A stretch of DNA of 64,000 nt from the NCBI GenBank assembly GCA_012295275.1, contig CM022665.1, forward strand, positions 36,941,933 to 37,005,932. The letters are read 5' to 3'. The position numbers and the translations under genes were made by a program. Within the stretch, counting starts at the first letter, position 1. Each line of letters starts with the position of its first letter. A model generated the notes under the pieces. It was given only the letters and a program-made list of their open reading frames with translations. It was not told the DNA's origin and did no database searches. This document shows, piece by piece, positions 27,562 to 39,434 of the stretch. This DNA is from Chrysomallon squamiferum (taxonomy: Eukaryota > Mollusca > Gastropoda > Neomphalida > Peltospiridae).

Positions 27562-28984
27562 TGATTCAAAATATACCTGCCCAACTGGTGGTTACAGACG
27601 TGGAACCTGTTTCACACCTAGATATATAAATATTTATATTGCTTATCTAGATACTTCTTGTAGGCAGTAAGAAGTGTATCGTTTACATAATAAAATTAAT
27701 GTTTATATTTTAAAATAAAATGATTAGATAAACAGTTTTGTACTAGTGGGCTAAAGTACGTTAGAAATCACAAATTGTTTTTTTTTTTTTTTTTTTTGGA
27801 CAGCATCTGTCTCCAAAAAACTGCCATGCTTTTGGAATATATATTTTGAAGTATATATGTATGTATATAGTTTTATTGACATTTCAGTTTTATTTTGTCA
27901 GAATCTTTGTTTCCTATTAATGCATACAATGTATGTTTTTGTTTCATCATTACTTTCCCTTTTTTCATCTTCTTTTTTAAATTCATTATATTTATCTGTA
28001 ACTTAAAATAAACTTTATTATAATAAAAAGAACAAACATTTATAAGACTTACTTGTCTTGATATATTTATTATAGTTATGTGTTACTCTAAATCTTTGTA
28101 CCAGTTAACCTTTTGATGTATTTTTTATTTCGAATTTGATATTGTATATATTTCTCTTTTAATGTGTATTCAAATGACTTTGTTAAAAATGATTTTTGTA
28201 GTGTAATGAAATAAAGAATCAACATAATTTAAGGCAAAAGAAAGAGTACCAAATTATAATTTCAGTTAATAAAGAAAGGCGAAATATTTACAAACATTAA
28301 TTATGTATATATATATATATATAAGCACATGTATATTATCTTACCACCATCTGCATATCACCACATGACTGAATATATTAACATACGTATGTTATAGTTT
28401 TACTAACATTTTAGAAGTAATATTTTGGCATAACAGAATTTGTTCAAATCAGACTTCAGAGCAAAAATAATGAATTTGTTTAAGATACTTTGTTGTTACT
28501 TAATATAATTATTATGAGATAGTTTACAAAAAGCCAGAATACTTGGAAATTGGCCACAAAAATTTGAGTTTGCCATTAACCGATTCTGTGGAATATTAAA
28601 TCCTTTTTGACACAATCTGACTCACTAATACAAGATTATTATCAGCCAGAAATTTCTAATTGCATTTTTTTTATTTCATTTATTTTATTGAAAGAATTTC
28701 TTAATTTATGCAAGTTGTAAAAAGTATCTAAATTTCATTCAAAGTACCTTTTTCAGAAAACGTTTTCTTGCACATTTGATGGTAAGGCTTTTCAAAAATG
28801 TAGATTACTGTTCAGGTATTAAAATTTAATAATAATTGTAGAGCATTCATATTTGTGTGCAGGAACATAGGAAAACCTGATGAAAACTGTTGCATTAATA
28901 TATGCACCACTATGGTCGGCATACGCACAAAATGTAATTATTTGTAGCTGGCATTTTGGAATATCACTAAAAAGGAAATAGCAA

Positions 28985-29016
<32 letters not shown>

Positions 29017-30515
29017 CAGATACTTTACTTTTGATTTAGCAGTGTAAAGGAGTTTATTCAGAAATCGTTAGTAGGTAACTTAAAGTTTACTAGTTGTATG
29101 TTATACCTAACAAAATGTGTGTGTTGTGTTATAATTGTGTATCTCATTGTAAGTGCATAATTAAAATATCTATAACCTTGAGAATGTGTACTGATGATAC
29201 ACATCGGGTTGTTTTGTTTTATTCTGCTGGAAGTGCTGCACAATAGAAATTCATCTGAAAGCATTGTCTTGAAAAGTATTTTATGTGTATACCCAACATT
29301 CATTATTCAAATTTGTATACTGTTTATTAATCATAAACTGAATGCTTTACAAATTTTATTTTTAATTGCAACATACAATTTTTTTTTTTAATTATTGTTT
29401 AATTAAGCTTTATGTTCACGTGATCATAAATTTCTGAAATGAGTACTCCAATCAAAACCAGACAATAAAAAAAAAAAAAAATTAGGTAAGCACTTAGTGC
29501 AGCTCGACAGATACTCTCTTATCCAAAAACAGAAATCAAATTAATTTTTACTCCAGTAAAATTCAAATGCATTTTTCAGTAACACTATTGAACATTTTTT
29601 AAAAGCCATCAGATTTGTTCTTTCTTTTTATTAAATTTACATTTAAAGAATTATTGACTGTCATTTACATTAATGGTAAAATAAAATTCACTGCTATTGG
29701 ATCAAATGTGTACCAATTTCCCATTTAGAGAACTGATGAAAGAAAGATCAAAATGGAGGACTATTTCATCAAATGCAACTTTTTTGCTGTATACAATTTG
29801 TTTGCTGTCATTTTTAAATTTATCATTTGTAAATATGTCCTGCTGGCTTTTTTTGGAGCCATTTATTACTGCAGGTTTAAATTATAAAATTAATATATAT
29901 GTGTTGTAATACAAATATTGTAGTTGGTACTGCCATCATTATAATAAAAAGCTTTGTGAAGACAAAAAAGTGTTCTTTTTAATTTCATAAATATTTGTCA
30001 GCAAATCCTTTACCTGAAATCTACTGGGCATTTTAGCAAGAAAGTTATTCAGTAAAGCTTGATACACATTTATTCAAGTGATTTAAGCATTCATCCATTA
30101 CTTTTGCATAGCTGACCCAATGATGCCAAGATCAAATATTTTAAAATGTGATCCACAAAAATTGTTCTGCATCAGCAACTGAGATGGTTTTAGTATATGT
30201 AATGATAAACCTGGTGGCCCTTCAGTTAACAGCAAAAATTTGCTTTACCAATTAAAAAGCCTGACCTATGAACCAAATGGTGGTCAAGCAGTTATTAGGC
30301 AAGTGGCATATAGAAAACATCACACAGCCATCAACTCTTAGTACAAAAGCCAACTGAATAATTACTTGGCAGCTTCCAAATTCAACAGACTATACTATTT
30401 CAACCAAACTTTAGATACAGTTATTTCTCAACAACTAACAAGTAAATAAACACTTTAGAATTTACAGAGTAATTACAGAGAAAAAAATGACAGACAAAAA
30501 GCATTTTCTTCCAAA

Positions 30516-30521
30516 TTTATT
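30516..30521 (-). terminator. candidate poly(A) signal of the SR splicing-factor gene
   Basis: AATAAA on the minus strand, about 770 bases after the stop codon at 31293. No gene-like sequence lies between. Another AATAAA lies farther on, near 30069-30074, so the choice is tentative. Confidence 0.35.
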
Positions 30522-31292
30522 GACAATGTTTATGAATACAGTGCATGTATTTGAAATGAATTCTAAACTGACAAAAAAACATGAACACTAAACAACTGCT
30601 AAGAAATGTTGATCCTGAGAAAGCAAAAGCCACCCGTACAAAAGAAACTTTAGAAAAATGTAAAACCATTTCTGTCAACAAGCTATGAATTGCCCATAAG
30701 AAAATGGAATCAATACTTGGCACTGAAAATGTATTCCAATAACAATGTACTTAGAACTTTAGTATGACAGGCAGTGCACACCAAATAAGAAAATTAAAAA
30801 TTAAACTTTCTGAACATTTAAAACAATGCTTAAAAATTCATACTGAAAAGTTTTTAAGATATGAATATAGGATTTTATTGTTTCAAAATTATTTTGTTAA
30901 AACAGAATTAACTCTGCATGTAACACTTCAGATTAAAATGAGATAAATGAAAAACATATTTGCGACACAGGTGCCATGCGACAATGACAAGATGAAAATA
31001 ATGAAAGTCACCCATGTCTAAACCACAAAAATCATTCAATAAGTAATCTAATTAAACTTTTCAATACATTTAACTGAATATTGCGTACACAATTTACACA
31101 CAATAGGTTTTAATTTGCGAGTCGGCACAATTTAACTTTCAGTAACAGCATTATAAATGCTGTTACTTCTTGGATATAAATGCACCTAATTAGCACTGAG
31201 GTATGCTAAATTTTCAGCCATCAGAATGAATTGGAATTCATCTTGAGCCTTCAATTTATCACAACTACTTGCTTTCACTCTGGTCTGGAAAT

Positions 31293-34200
31293 TCAATCAT
31301 CTTTCTCATTTTCCTGACCTTCTTCACCATTAGCAACAGCTGGTTTCTCAGGCGAGTTCGACTTGGAACGTGAGTATGATCTAGACCTAGACCCGGACCT
31401 GGACCGTGACCGTGACTTTGAAGTCAGCTTTGCAGGTGATTTGCTCTTTGACCTTTCTTTGGTTTCTTTCTTCTCTCTTGACAAACTCCTGCTTCGACTA
31501 CGGCTGTGGCTGCTTCGGCTTCTGCTGCGACTGCGAGATCGACTTCTGGATCTTCTGCTTCTAGATCGGGATCGGCTGCGACTTTGGCTTCGTGAGTATG
31601 ATCTACTGAAATGGAACCCCAGTTCTTATTACTTTAAGACAAACATTTACTTATTTCAATTTGTATGGAAATAAATTGAAGACTTTAAAAAAAAAAATAC
31701 TTGTTAAAAGTAAAGTTAAAATTCACCTTCGTCTTTTTGGTCGATCTTCAATTAATTTGATTTTTCTCCCATTAATCTCAGTGGCATCCAGCTTTTCATA
31801 GGCATTTTTCATATCAGAATAGGTGGCAAACTCAACAACTCTAAAACAAAAAAAATTATATATCTTTAAACATGAAACTTTAAGCAACTATCTCATGAGT
31901 GAAATAACAATTCCCCCAACCATGCAAGAACTGAAAGGTCATCTGTTAAAATTTTAACTGGGTTTGTGAAGCAAGGGATAAAGCAAAACTAACCCTTCAT
32001 TCCTGTGCTTCTTGTGAGCATCAGCGTAAGTAACTTCTCCTGCTTGTCTCATATAGTCTTTCAAATCCTTTAAAGAAACAAAAACATTAAAGTTTAGGTT
32101 TTCTGTAGATTACTAATGAAATACTCCTTCTGATGTACAGACAAATTAATTCTGCCCATGTCAGTATCAGGCATGGTATTGTAAAATGCACAAGACATGA
32201 CTAATATATGATACAGATAACCTAAGATTTTTTTTTTTTAACTGAAATACATTCCAGCAACAACTTTCTTGACACACTGGAAACAGTTACACATCCACAA
32301 TGGCTTAATTACATGTCCATATAGACAAAAAGGACCATTCCAGAAGAAACAAAAAAGGTTTCAGAATTATATAGATAATACTCAAAATAATCCAGCTTCA
32401 AGACAATTTACATTCTGAAGAACAAAATGTATTCAACTGTCAGAACTCCTAATTTCGCAACTCTGAACTACATTTTATTAAAAAAAAAAATTAAATTTAA
32501 AAACAAATTACACAATATGATACAAAATAACATTTTTCTTAAGCTTTTTACATAAAAGGATTATTTCTCCATTACTGGTAATGCTGATATTGGTATAAAT
32601 TAAGCTTAAAAAAATATCTTAGTATGTTTTACAGCATGTAGATCTTAATTTAGCTATTGCTAAATATATATTAATGGGATCAAGCTTAATGAAAACAATC
32701 ACTACATTAATGTGCAAGTCGCTAACAAATAAATTACATATAAAAAAGTTCTCGAAACAAGAAATAATTTGACAGTTTGTTTATTAAATGTTATTCTTTT
32801 ATGTCCCTATGATTTATATAAAATTTAAATCCCTCTTCTGGAAAAGCCTTAGTCGGACAATATAAACATTATGTTACACACTAAAATAAATATTTACCTT
32901 GCTCTAAAAGAAAAAACTTGAAAAGTCAAAGCAGGTGTGTACCTATAAAAGCTTGTTTAATGCCTCAGGCTGTTATGCCAGAGTGCCGTACATCTGGTAT
33001 GATCTCGCTTCCTTCGAGTTCGATGTAAGATTACATCAGTTTAACCCGCAAAGCCTAGCCTGCTGCTTGGTAGGAAGGACACAAGGAGAAGCCAAACAGT
33101 AATCGACCAGACCTTTTCTTTTTTAAGGGAGGAAGCCAGCCAGAGAAACTCCCGACATTTATCTGAAATTCAAATTTCCCAACACAAGCCAGCTTTGGCT
33201 TGAACTGGGCTAGGAAGAAAAGACTGGTACAACAGGGGTGCAACTGACATGCCTCATTAAATAGACATCGCTGATGATAATAGAACCCAGTTGGCCACCG
33301 AGACCCTGTTGGATCGGTTCAAACAATTTCTGGTCCCCTGAAAGGTGGTCACTAGATGAAGTGTAACAGTGGATACCTCCCCTCAGAGACTGGCCTTCAT
33401 TTCAGAGCATCTGACCCAGTCATGATCTCATCAAGATATGCTGTCAGGGAAACAATGGCTTGGTAAAGTTAATTATAGCCAAATCATACAGCAATACACA
33501 TTTTGTTATTAAAATACAACTTCTTCCTTTTTTTTCCCCCAATTTTGTTAATCACCTCAAATGTTTTAAAATGATTTTCGTTTTTAGAATTAGAAATTTT
33601 GTTCCATTTCAGTTTTACTTCTCCATTTAGATTCTCAAATTTTGCTCATTCCATTACAATTTATTTTTTTTAAAGAATTAAAACCATTTATGAAAAAACT
33701 TTTTTGTTTTTACATTATGGAATCAAAAATGTTTTATTATTCTCCAAGTCCTAAAAATTACAACTTCTGACAAAATTATGCAGCTCATGATATCTGTCAA
33801 ATTTTTTAAGAAGTAAAACATGATCTTCAAAACAAGATGTTTTGACAATGGGAAAGGGAATTTGAAACAAGTGACAAAATAGTCATAAAAAAAAAAGAAC
33901 AAAACAGTCTCAAACAAACATTTAAAAAACAAAGTAACATTTAAAAAAACAAACAAAAATTACTGTAAAAATTATTACTCTCACATACCTGCCAACTAAC
34001 ACGAGATGACAAATTTTCAACAATGATCCGGTATTCTGTTCGGGTAGGAGGTCCGTATCTGCAAACAAATTACTTCCAATAAGAAAATTTAACATTTCAC
34101 TACAGGCTAATATGCAAACAGAGGTTTGCTTTTTTAAATGAAAATTTGAAAGGGAATTCTAAAAAAACATCTTAAAATTTACTTGAAAAATTAAAAATAC

Positions 34201-36078
34201 AACTAATGTTAGTATAAAATAAAAAATCTGGTTACTTGTTTCGTCTGGATCCAGAACTGCCCACCTCCACCACCACCACCACCACCACCACCGCCGCCGC
34301 CGCCACCGCCTCCGCCTCCTCCTCCTCCTCCTCTGCGCCGTCCTCCATAGCCTCCTCGATCCCTGTCCCTGAATGAATCTTCTCCTCTTGGACCTCTGGC
34401 ATGTTCAACCACAACTCTAAAAAGTTGACAAAATTATTGGTATAAATTTTACATCTATTTTACGGTAAGAATTAATAAAACACAAAAATGGTAATGCAGT
34501 TAAGATCATGGTCCGTGATTAAATATATTTTTCTTAAATCTGTGCAAGGAACAGGTGCAGAATGTAAACATGTTCAGTGTGTTGTTAAAAAATTACCTTT
34601 CACCACAAAGATCCTTTCCATTCAACTCATAAACAGCATCATCTGCATCTCTATAATCTTCAAATTCCTATAGATATCAAAAAAAAAATATATATATATA
34701 TATATATTTGTAGAATTCAATTATTTCAAGTTTTTTTTAAATTTATTTTTTAACAAGTATAGAATTATTTATTTACTGACAATTAAAATAATTATCCAAT
34801 AGTGTAAAGATAAATAAAGTATATACTAACAACAAATCCGTATCCATTCTTTAGCATCACATCCCTAATTCGTCCATATCCTCTAAAAAACCTTTCAACA
34901 TCTTTTTCTCTGGCATGATATGAAAGTCTTCCAATAAACACACGAGTTCCCATTTTTCTGTTATTTAAAGAAAAAAATGGATTTATAAAATATTTAAAAA
35001 AAAAAAAAAAAAAAAAAAAAACACATTAGGATTAATAAACTCATTTAATTTTCCAACGCTGTGAAACAATATCATGTAATAGATCATTAGTTATGTTTTT
35101 AAAATAAAAAAAATTAAAAATTAAAAATTAAAATGTTAAAATGTCGGAATGTAAAAACATTACATAATAAATCAGATTTAAAAAGTACATCTAAAATGAT
35201 CTTCGGGAAAGTATTTACAAATTTACAGAAAAACAAACTAGTAAAATTAATAATGAAGAGTTCTCTTCCTTTACGGCATTGGAATATGGCAACCAAGATC
35301 AAATATTCGTTAAAATTAAGACAAACAATATTTAGTCGGAGCATTGTAAAAATGTTCACGATATGAAACATTCATATAAAGATAACAAAATAAAACATAT
35401 TAAAAGTTACAAGGTGTCTCCAAAAGGCATTTTCCAAAGCTTTCAGAACAAAAGTTGCATGAAACCATACCCTTTCCTCGTACAAAAAGCAAGTCGGATC
35501 GAGGTTGCGCGCGCATTCGCATTAATCCGCTTGGTGCGCGTGGCTAAAGGTCTCGATAGATAGTTTATATAGTTTTCATAATTTGTTCATAATTAAATTT
35601 TCAGTTTATCAACGAACTAATGCCTAGAGGCCGAAAGAAATGTCTGATATATAATTGAATTATTTCTAGACATCCACAATTTAACAGTTTGATGAAATCT
35701 CGTATAATAATTAAACAGTGTTATTATTTATTTGATATGGTTTTTTGTAAACAGCATATTTTTTAACATAACAACAGATTCATTACATTTCATTGTCGGA
35801 ACACTGTTTTCTTTTCTTTTTAATACCAGTAATTACATTATACGGTCTTTGTTGTAACAGAAAAGAAAAGATTATGAACATTATGTATTATAGTCTTCAC
35901 GTTTTGCTTTGAAAAATAAAAAAATAAAAAAAATAAAAATAAAATAATAAGCATCATTATTAACTAATTCATTACAAAAGTGTTTCTCTTAACAAAGAAC
36001 AAGAACAAGAACAAAAATGTATTAACATTATACATTAGCCTACCCGTTTTGCTCTGAGTCTCGTTGACCATGCTCCAT
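31293..36078 (-). CDS. SR splicing factor of the SRSF4/5/6 (B52/SRp55) type, two RRMs plus RS domain
   Basis: Coding exons, 5' to 3' on the minus strand: 36078-36044 (optional, see findings), 34957-34831 (conserved ATG 34953), 34667-34597, 34416-34236, 34058-33989, 32067-31994, 31840-31727 and 31605-31293. RRM1 starts [20 protein letters not shown] and has the RNP1-type [22 protein letters not shown]2 is a pseudo-RRM with [20 protein letters not shown]. About 100 residues of RS/SR repeats follow, ending in a non-[12 protein letters not shown] tail. SR proteins bind exonic enhancers and regulate nuclear pre-mRNA splicing. The product would be about 314 residues from 34953, but exon lengths sum to 3n+1. 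The frame entering the glycine-repeat exon ([13 protein letters not shown]) is not the one needed at its end (GSSGSRRN, then [10 protein letters not shown]). One surplus base in the GGN run, or a different donor, must explain it. Confidence 0.93.
33113..33209 (-). other. candidate poison (stop-containing) cassette exon of the SR gene
   Basis: In the 1.9-kb intron between the SWQ exon and the DLKD exon, a block at about 32930-33480 is clearly richer in G/C than the surrounding intron. Within it the minus strand has a strong acceptor (pyrimidine tract ending TTCTTCCTAG) and a usable donor, GAAAAG/GTCTGG, bounding 97 bases. Read in phase from SWQ, the exon hits TAA after 16 codons. SR genes across animals use such exons for NMD autoregulation. 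The exact borders are inferred. Confidence 0.4.
34262..34334 (-). repeat. coding (GGN)n trinucleotide repeat, poly-glycine linker of the SR protein
   Basis: About 24 consecutive GGA/GGC/GGT codons on the minus strand form the hinge between RRM1 and RRM2. The GGN run is interrupted by no in-frame non-Gly codon. It ends in a GGTGGGC patch where the reading frame no longer agrees with the downstream exon. Confidence 0.9.
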
Positions 36079-36148
36079 TTCAAAATGTAATGGTTGTATC
36101 TAAACCGCACAAAATCACAATACTGTCTGGACAACAACTGAAAATGCC

Positions 36149-36160
36149 CTTTATATAAAG
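36149..36160 (-). promoter_or_regulatory. TATA-type promoter element of the SR gene
   Basis: Palindromic CTTTATATAAAG lies 71 bases upstream of the ATG at 36078. With the usual 28-30 base spacing, initiation falls near 36128 on a CCAG context, giving a 50-base leader. The element is symmetrical, so direction is inferred from the gene. Confidence 0.5.
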
Positions 36161-36503
36161 ATCTTCGCGTTAATTAGCTTGTCCATTAGTAACAACTTCT
36201 CACAAATCTTTATGTTTATCTTTTAAAGTGACAGCGTGAATGGTCTTAACGCAAGCTTTGCAACTGATTACAGTACGTATTGTAAAAAAAAAACTAAAAG
36301 GCTAATTATATTACAACGTAATACTTCGTGTGTTCTTAACGACTGTATGAAGTTAATTGCAGCTTGTTCTGATTTATTAATAATGAATTTAAGTAAACTG
36401 TTACAGATTTACTGTTCAAACACTAGTGGATACTTTTCTACTGCATATAATTTTAAAATATTAACTGCAACATGTTTTTACTTCTGTAATCATTTACTGT
36501 TTA

Positions 36504-36554
<51 letters not shown>
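36504..36554 (+). repeat. (ATT)n microsatellite
   Basis: About 17 perfect ATT units. Confidence 0.95.
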
Positions 36555-36916
36555 GTACCCTTCCAAATTTACTGAAAATACCTAATTCTATTACAGCTGA
36601 AACCAAGACGAATGTTGGTCTTCTTGCAATTGTACATCCTGGAAGAAGCTTTTAGATGGCTTACTTACTACACACAGCTGACCATTGGTGGTTAATAATA
36701 ATCTTGTTACATAATATTCGAGTCTTTTCGTGTGAGTGGCCTTAAAATCAGTCGTACTGTTCCTGTTAAAAAAAAAAAAAAGAAAAAAGATTACATTTAT
36801 TAGTCGTAGACAGGTGCCATCGAAATAATAACAATTACAAACACGTAAATTAGGCCTAAATATGCATATGATTTAAAATATTTTATGAGTCTATAGTATC
36901 TTAGGGTAGTGAATAA

Positions 36917-36919
<3 letters not shown>

Positions 36920-36977
<58 letters not shown>
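36920..36977 (+). repeat. (AT)n microsatellite
   Basis: About 29 uninterrupted AT dinucleotides; self-complementary, so it may form a cruciform and be length-unstable. Confidence 0.95.
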
Positions 36978-36980
<3 letters not shown>

Positions 36981-38243
36981 CTGCTATATGAAAATAGTAT
37001 AATTGTTACTTATATGTAAAGTAGTTGTATAAACCAAGTTTCTGAAATAAAATAATAACGATGAGAATAAAAAATATTAAATAAAACAAATGTAAAAACC
37101 ATGATGATGACGATGTTGATAAATATTATTATACAAAGGTCATGGTTTATGTACTGTTTGTGTAAGATTTAACAGATTTCTTATTCTTAATCAATAATAA
37201 CATAATCACTGGAATGATTATAGTTCATGTCAGAAATTATATTTTCGCAAAATTCATATACAGTTTTCATTCATTTAGAGGAATGTACAGAGAGTATTTG
37301 CAATTATAATTTGTGTAAACTTTACTCATGTTTTAATTCATCTGTTTATATAAAGAGGAATTATTTATTATATCGAGTTTATAATACAGTTAATAAAAGT
37401 AGTCTACTGATGGGCATTTTATATAGATATAGATATATTTTTGTAATACTCTGAAGATACATTAGACACATGCGCGCGCACGCAAACATATACACGTGCT
37501 TGTAATGTCATGACTTTTTACAATAAACTAATTATATTTATATAGTCATAAATATATAAATACATACGTACTCAAATACATAAACATATCTAAATTTATA
37601 CATACATACATTATGCTGATTTCGTTAAATAACTCCTTCTAAGTGGACGACAGTCAAAAAAAAAATATATATATATATATATATAAAATACTGCGTATAA
37701 AAGATCCATATCATGGCAAATGCGAATATATGGCTGGTATTTGCAAAGTTAGGACAACTTACTATTGAAGCGTACTGTAGGCATTATAACATTGATTTTC
37801 AAAGTCCAGCAACAGCTGCAGAAATTGAATTGTTGAAATTGTGATGTCGTGTCAGCAGCTTATTCACATATAACTAATGATTTTTAGGAACTATTTTATT
37901 TATCGTTTCAAGACAAAATCCACGTTGCCTGCATTAGGTAAACTCATTTACCTGCTCCGCTGCAGTTTGACGGAAATAGCCAAGAAGTATGTCGGAACGT
38001 TGATCAGGCTTACTGCAGCTGGCGAAAAACAAATAATGTGATATCGGGTTTTAAAATAACAACAACAAAACAAACAAAAACAAACAAAAAAATCAAACCC
38101 AACTTCATACAGGAAGTGTGTCGTTTACTGAATCAGAATCCTGGATTAACTTGTGGATGATATTAAAGGTACATTTATATTTTAAATATGTCTGTCTCTC
38201 CACCTCTCTCTCTCTTTCTGTCTGTCTCACTCTCTCTATATAT

Positions 38244-38287
38244 CTGTGTGTGTGTGTGTGTGTGTGTGTGTGCATGCGCGCGCGCGT
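38244..38287 (+). repeat. (TG)n followed by (CG)n alternating purine-pyrimidine tract
   Basis: GTGTGT for about 28 bases, then GCATGCGCGCGCGCGTATGTG. Alternating purine/pyrimidine sequence of this sort is the classic Z-DNA-prone type. Confidence 0.9.
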
Positions 38288-39391
38288 ATGTGTTTATGTG
38301 AATCTGACTCTTTCTATCGTTTTAATGTACAGTCGTACATAATTATAAATTAGTTTATGGGTGCACGCGCACACAAACAAATTTATAATACATTTACTTA
38401 ATATATTAAAATAATACTCTTGAAATAAAGTACTAAAAAAGAAAAATGAGAAGAAAAAATAAAACTACAGCAAAACTACGCAGTATCCACCACATGGTTC
38501 CAATACGTTAAATGATAAATGTGGGATAAAACATGATTCTCATCTTTAAGGTTTCATTCTGTCCAGTCGAAACTTAATTACAAGACTGTTTACCTTCTTT
38601 TGTCTCGCTTTCGCTATACAATTTCCATTCACCTCTTCAAGCTTATTTGCTATCTATTATCTGTGACAATTTAAATTTATTTTCTGTATTCCATAAGGTT
38701 TCAGTAAGAATGGACAAGTTTTTATTCTGTTTGTAACAGCTTTGTCCTGAACCATTACATTTTGAAAATTATTTTGTAATACGAGAAATGACCTACAGTT
38801 TTTATATATCGAAAAAAAAAAATGTATATATATATATACATATATGTATGTTTTATTTTATGTATGAATTTTTAAATGTACTGTGTCACATGCATACTTA
38901 TATTATCATATTATTATATATATGTATATTACATAGGCTACGACCAATATTGTGAACGTGTATAATTTTATTATGTTAAGTATTTTATTCTGCTCATTTC
39001 ACATGATTAAATTTTAATTTAATTTTATATTTTATTTTATTATATTATATTATATTTTATTTTATTTTATTTTATTTTATTAACGTTTAAGCTATGTTAT
39101 ATTGTTATTTAAATTATTTTATTATTGTCATTATTAATATATTTCTTCTTAGTTTATTTCTTTGCCTGTAAATAAAATTTATTCAGTTACGTTGCAAGAC
39201 TATGTAGTGTTGAGTCACTTTGTAATTACATCGACATATTTTAAGAAGGAAATAAAAAGTTTTCCGGCAAAGGCCGTCTAATATATTTTAATTCAACATG
39301 AAACGGGAAATACATTTCTAAGCAGGATATGATTTTGTATTATTCAACTGTATTATAGCACTCTATATGGAATGAATTTCATCATAAAGAA

Positions 39392-39434
<43 letters not shown>
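39392..39434 (+). repeat. (TAA)n microsatellite
   Basis: About 14 TAA/ATA units; this produces a poly-Ile open frame that is not a gene. Confidence 0.95.

Larger units (their letters stand above)
23984..30515 (+). other. FEZ 3' UTR and gene-poor spacer up to the SR-gene poly(A) region
   Basis: After the FEZ stop no further coding exon is recognisable. The interval has TA/TG microsatellites (about 24157-24186, 24649-24675, 25227-25295, 28306-28323), poly-T runs (24846, 27778, 28986) and a 60-bp minisatellite at 27361-27561. AATAAA words occur near 28008 and 28208 and could end a long FEZ transcript, but the true site is uncertain. The small open frames (for example 24664-24897, 29697-29909) lack protein-like features. 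Confidence 0.5.

Noticed and set aside
27291-27584. 97-codon minus-strand frame with repeated FPKLT motif
   Set aside because: It is explained by the 60-bp minisatellite whose period is a multiple of three; no start context or family match was recognised.
31363-31674. 103-codon plus-strand open frame rich in Leu/Asp/Arg
   Set aside because: It is the antisense shadow of the SR protein RS domain, whose repeated codons keep the opposite strand open.
35478-35570. Possible tRNA gene in the CpG-rich patch
   Set aside because: No A-box/B-box pair or cloverleaf could be drawn; the GC-rich arms do not pair as a tRNA would.
36236-36655. 139-codon open frame
   Set aside because: It includes a long poly-Leu segment from the (ATT)n repeat and shows no domain, no splice context and no protein-like composition.
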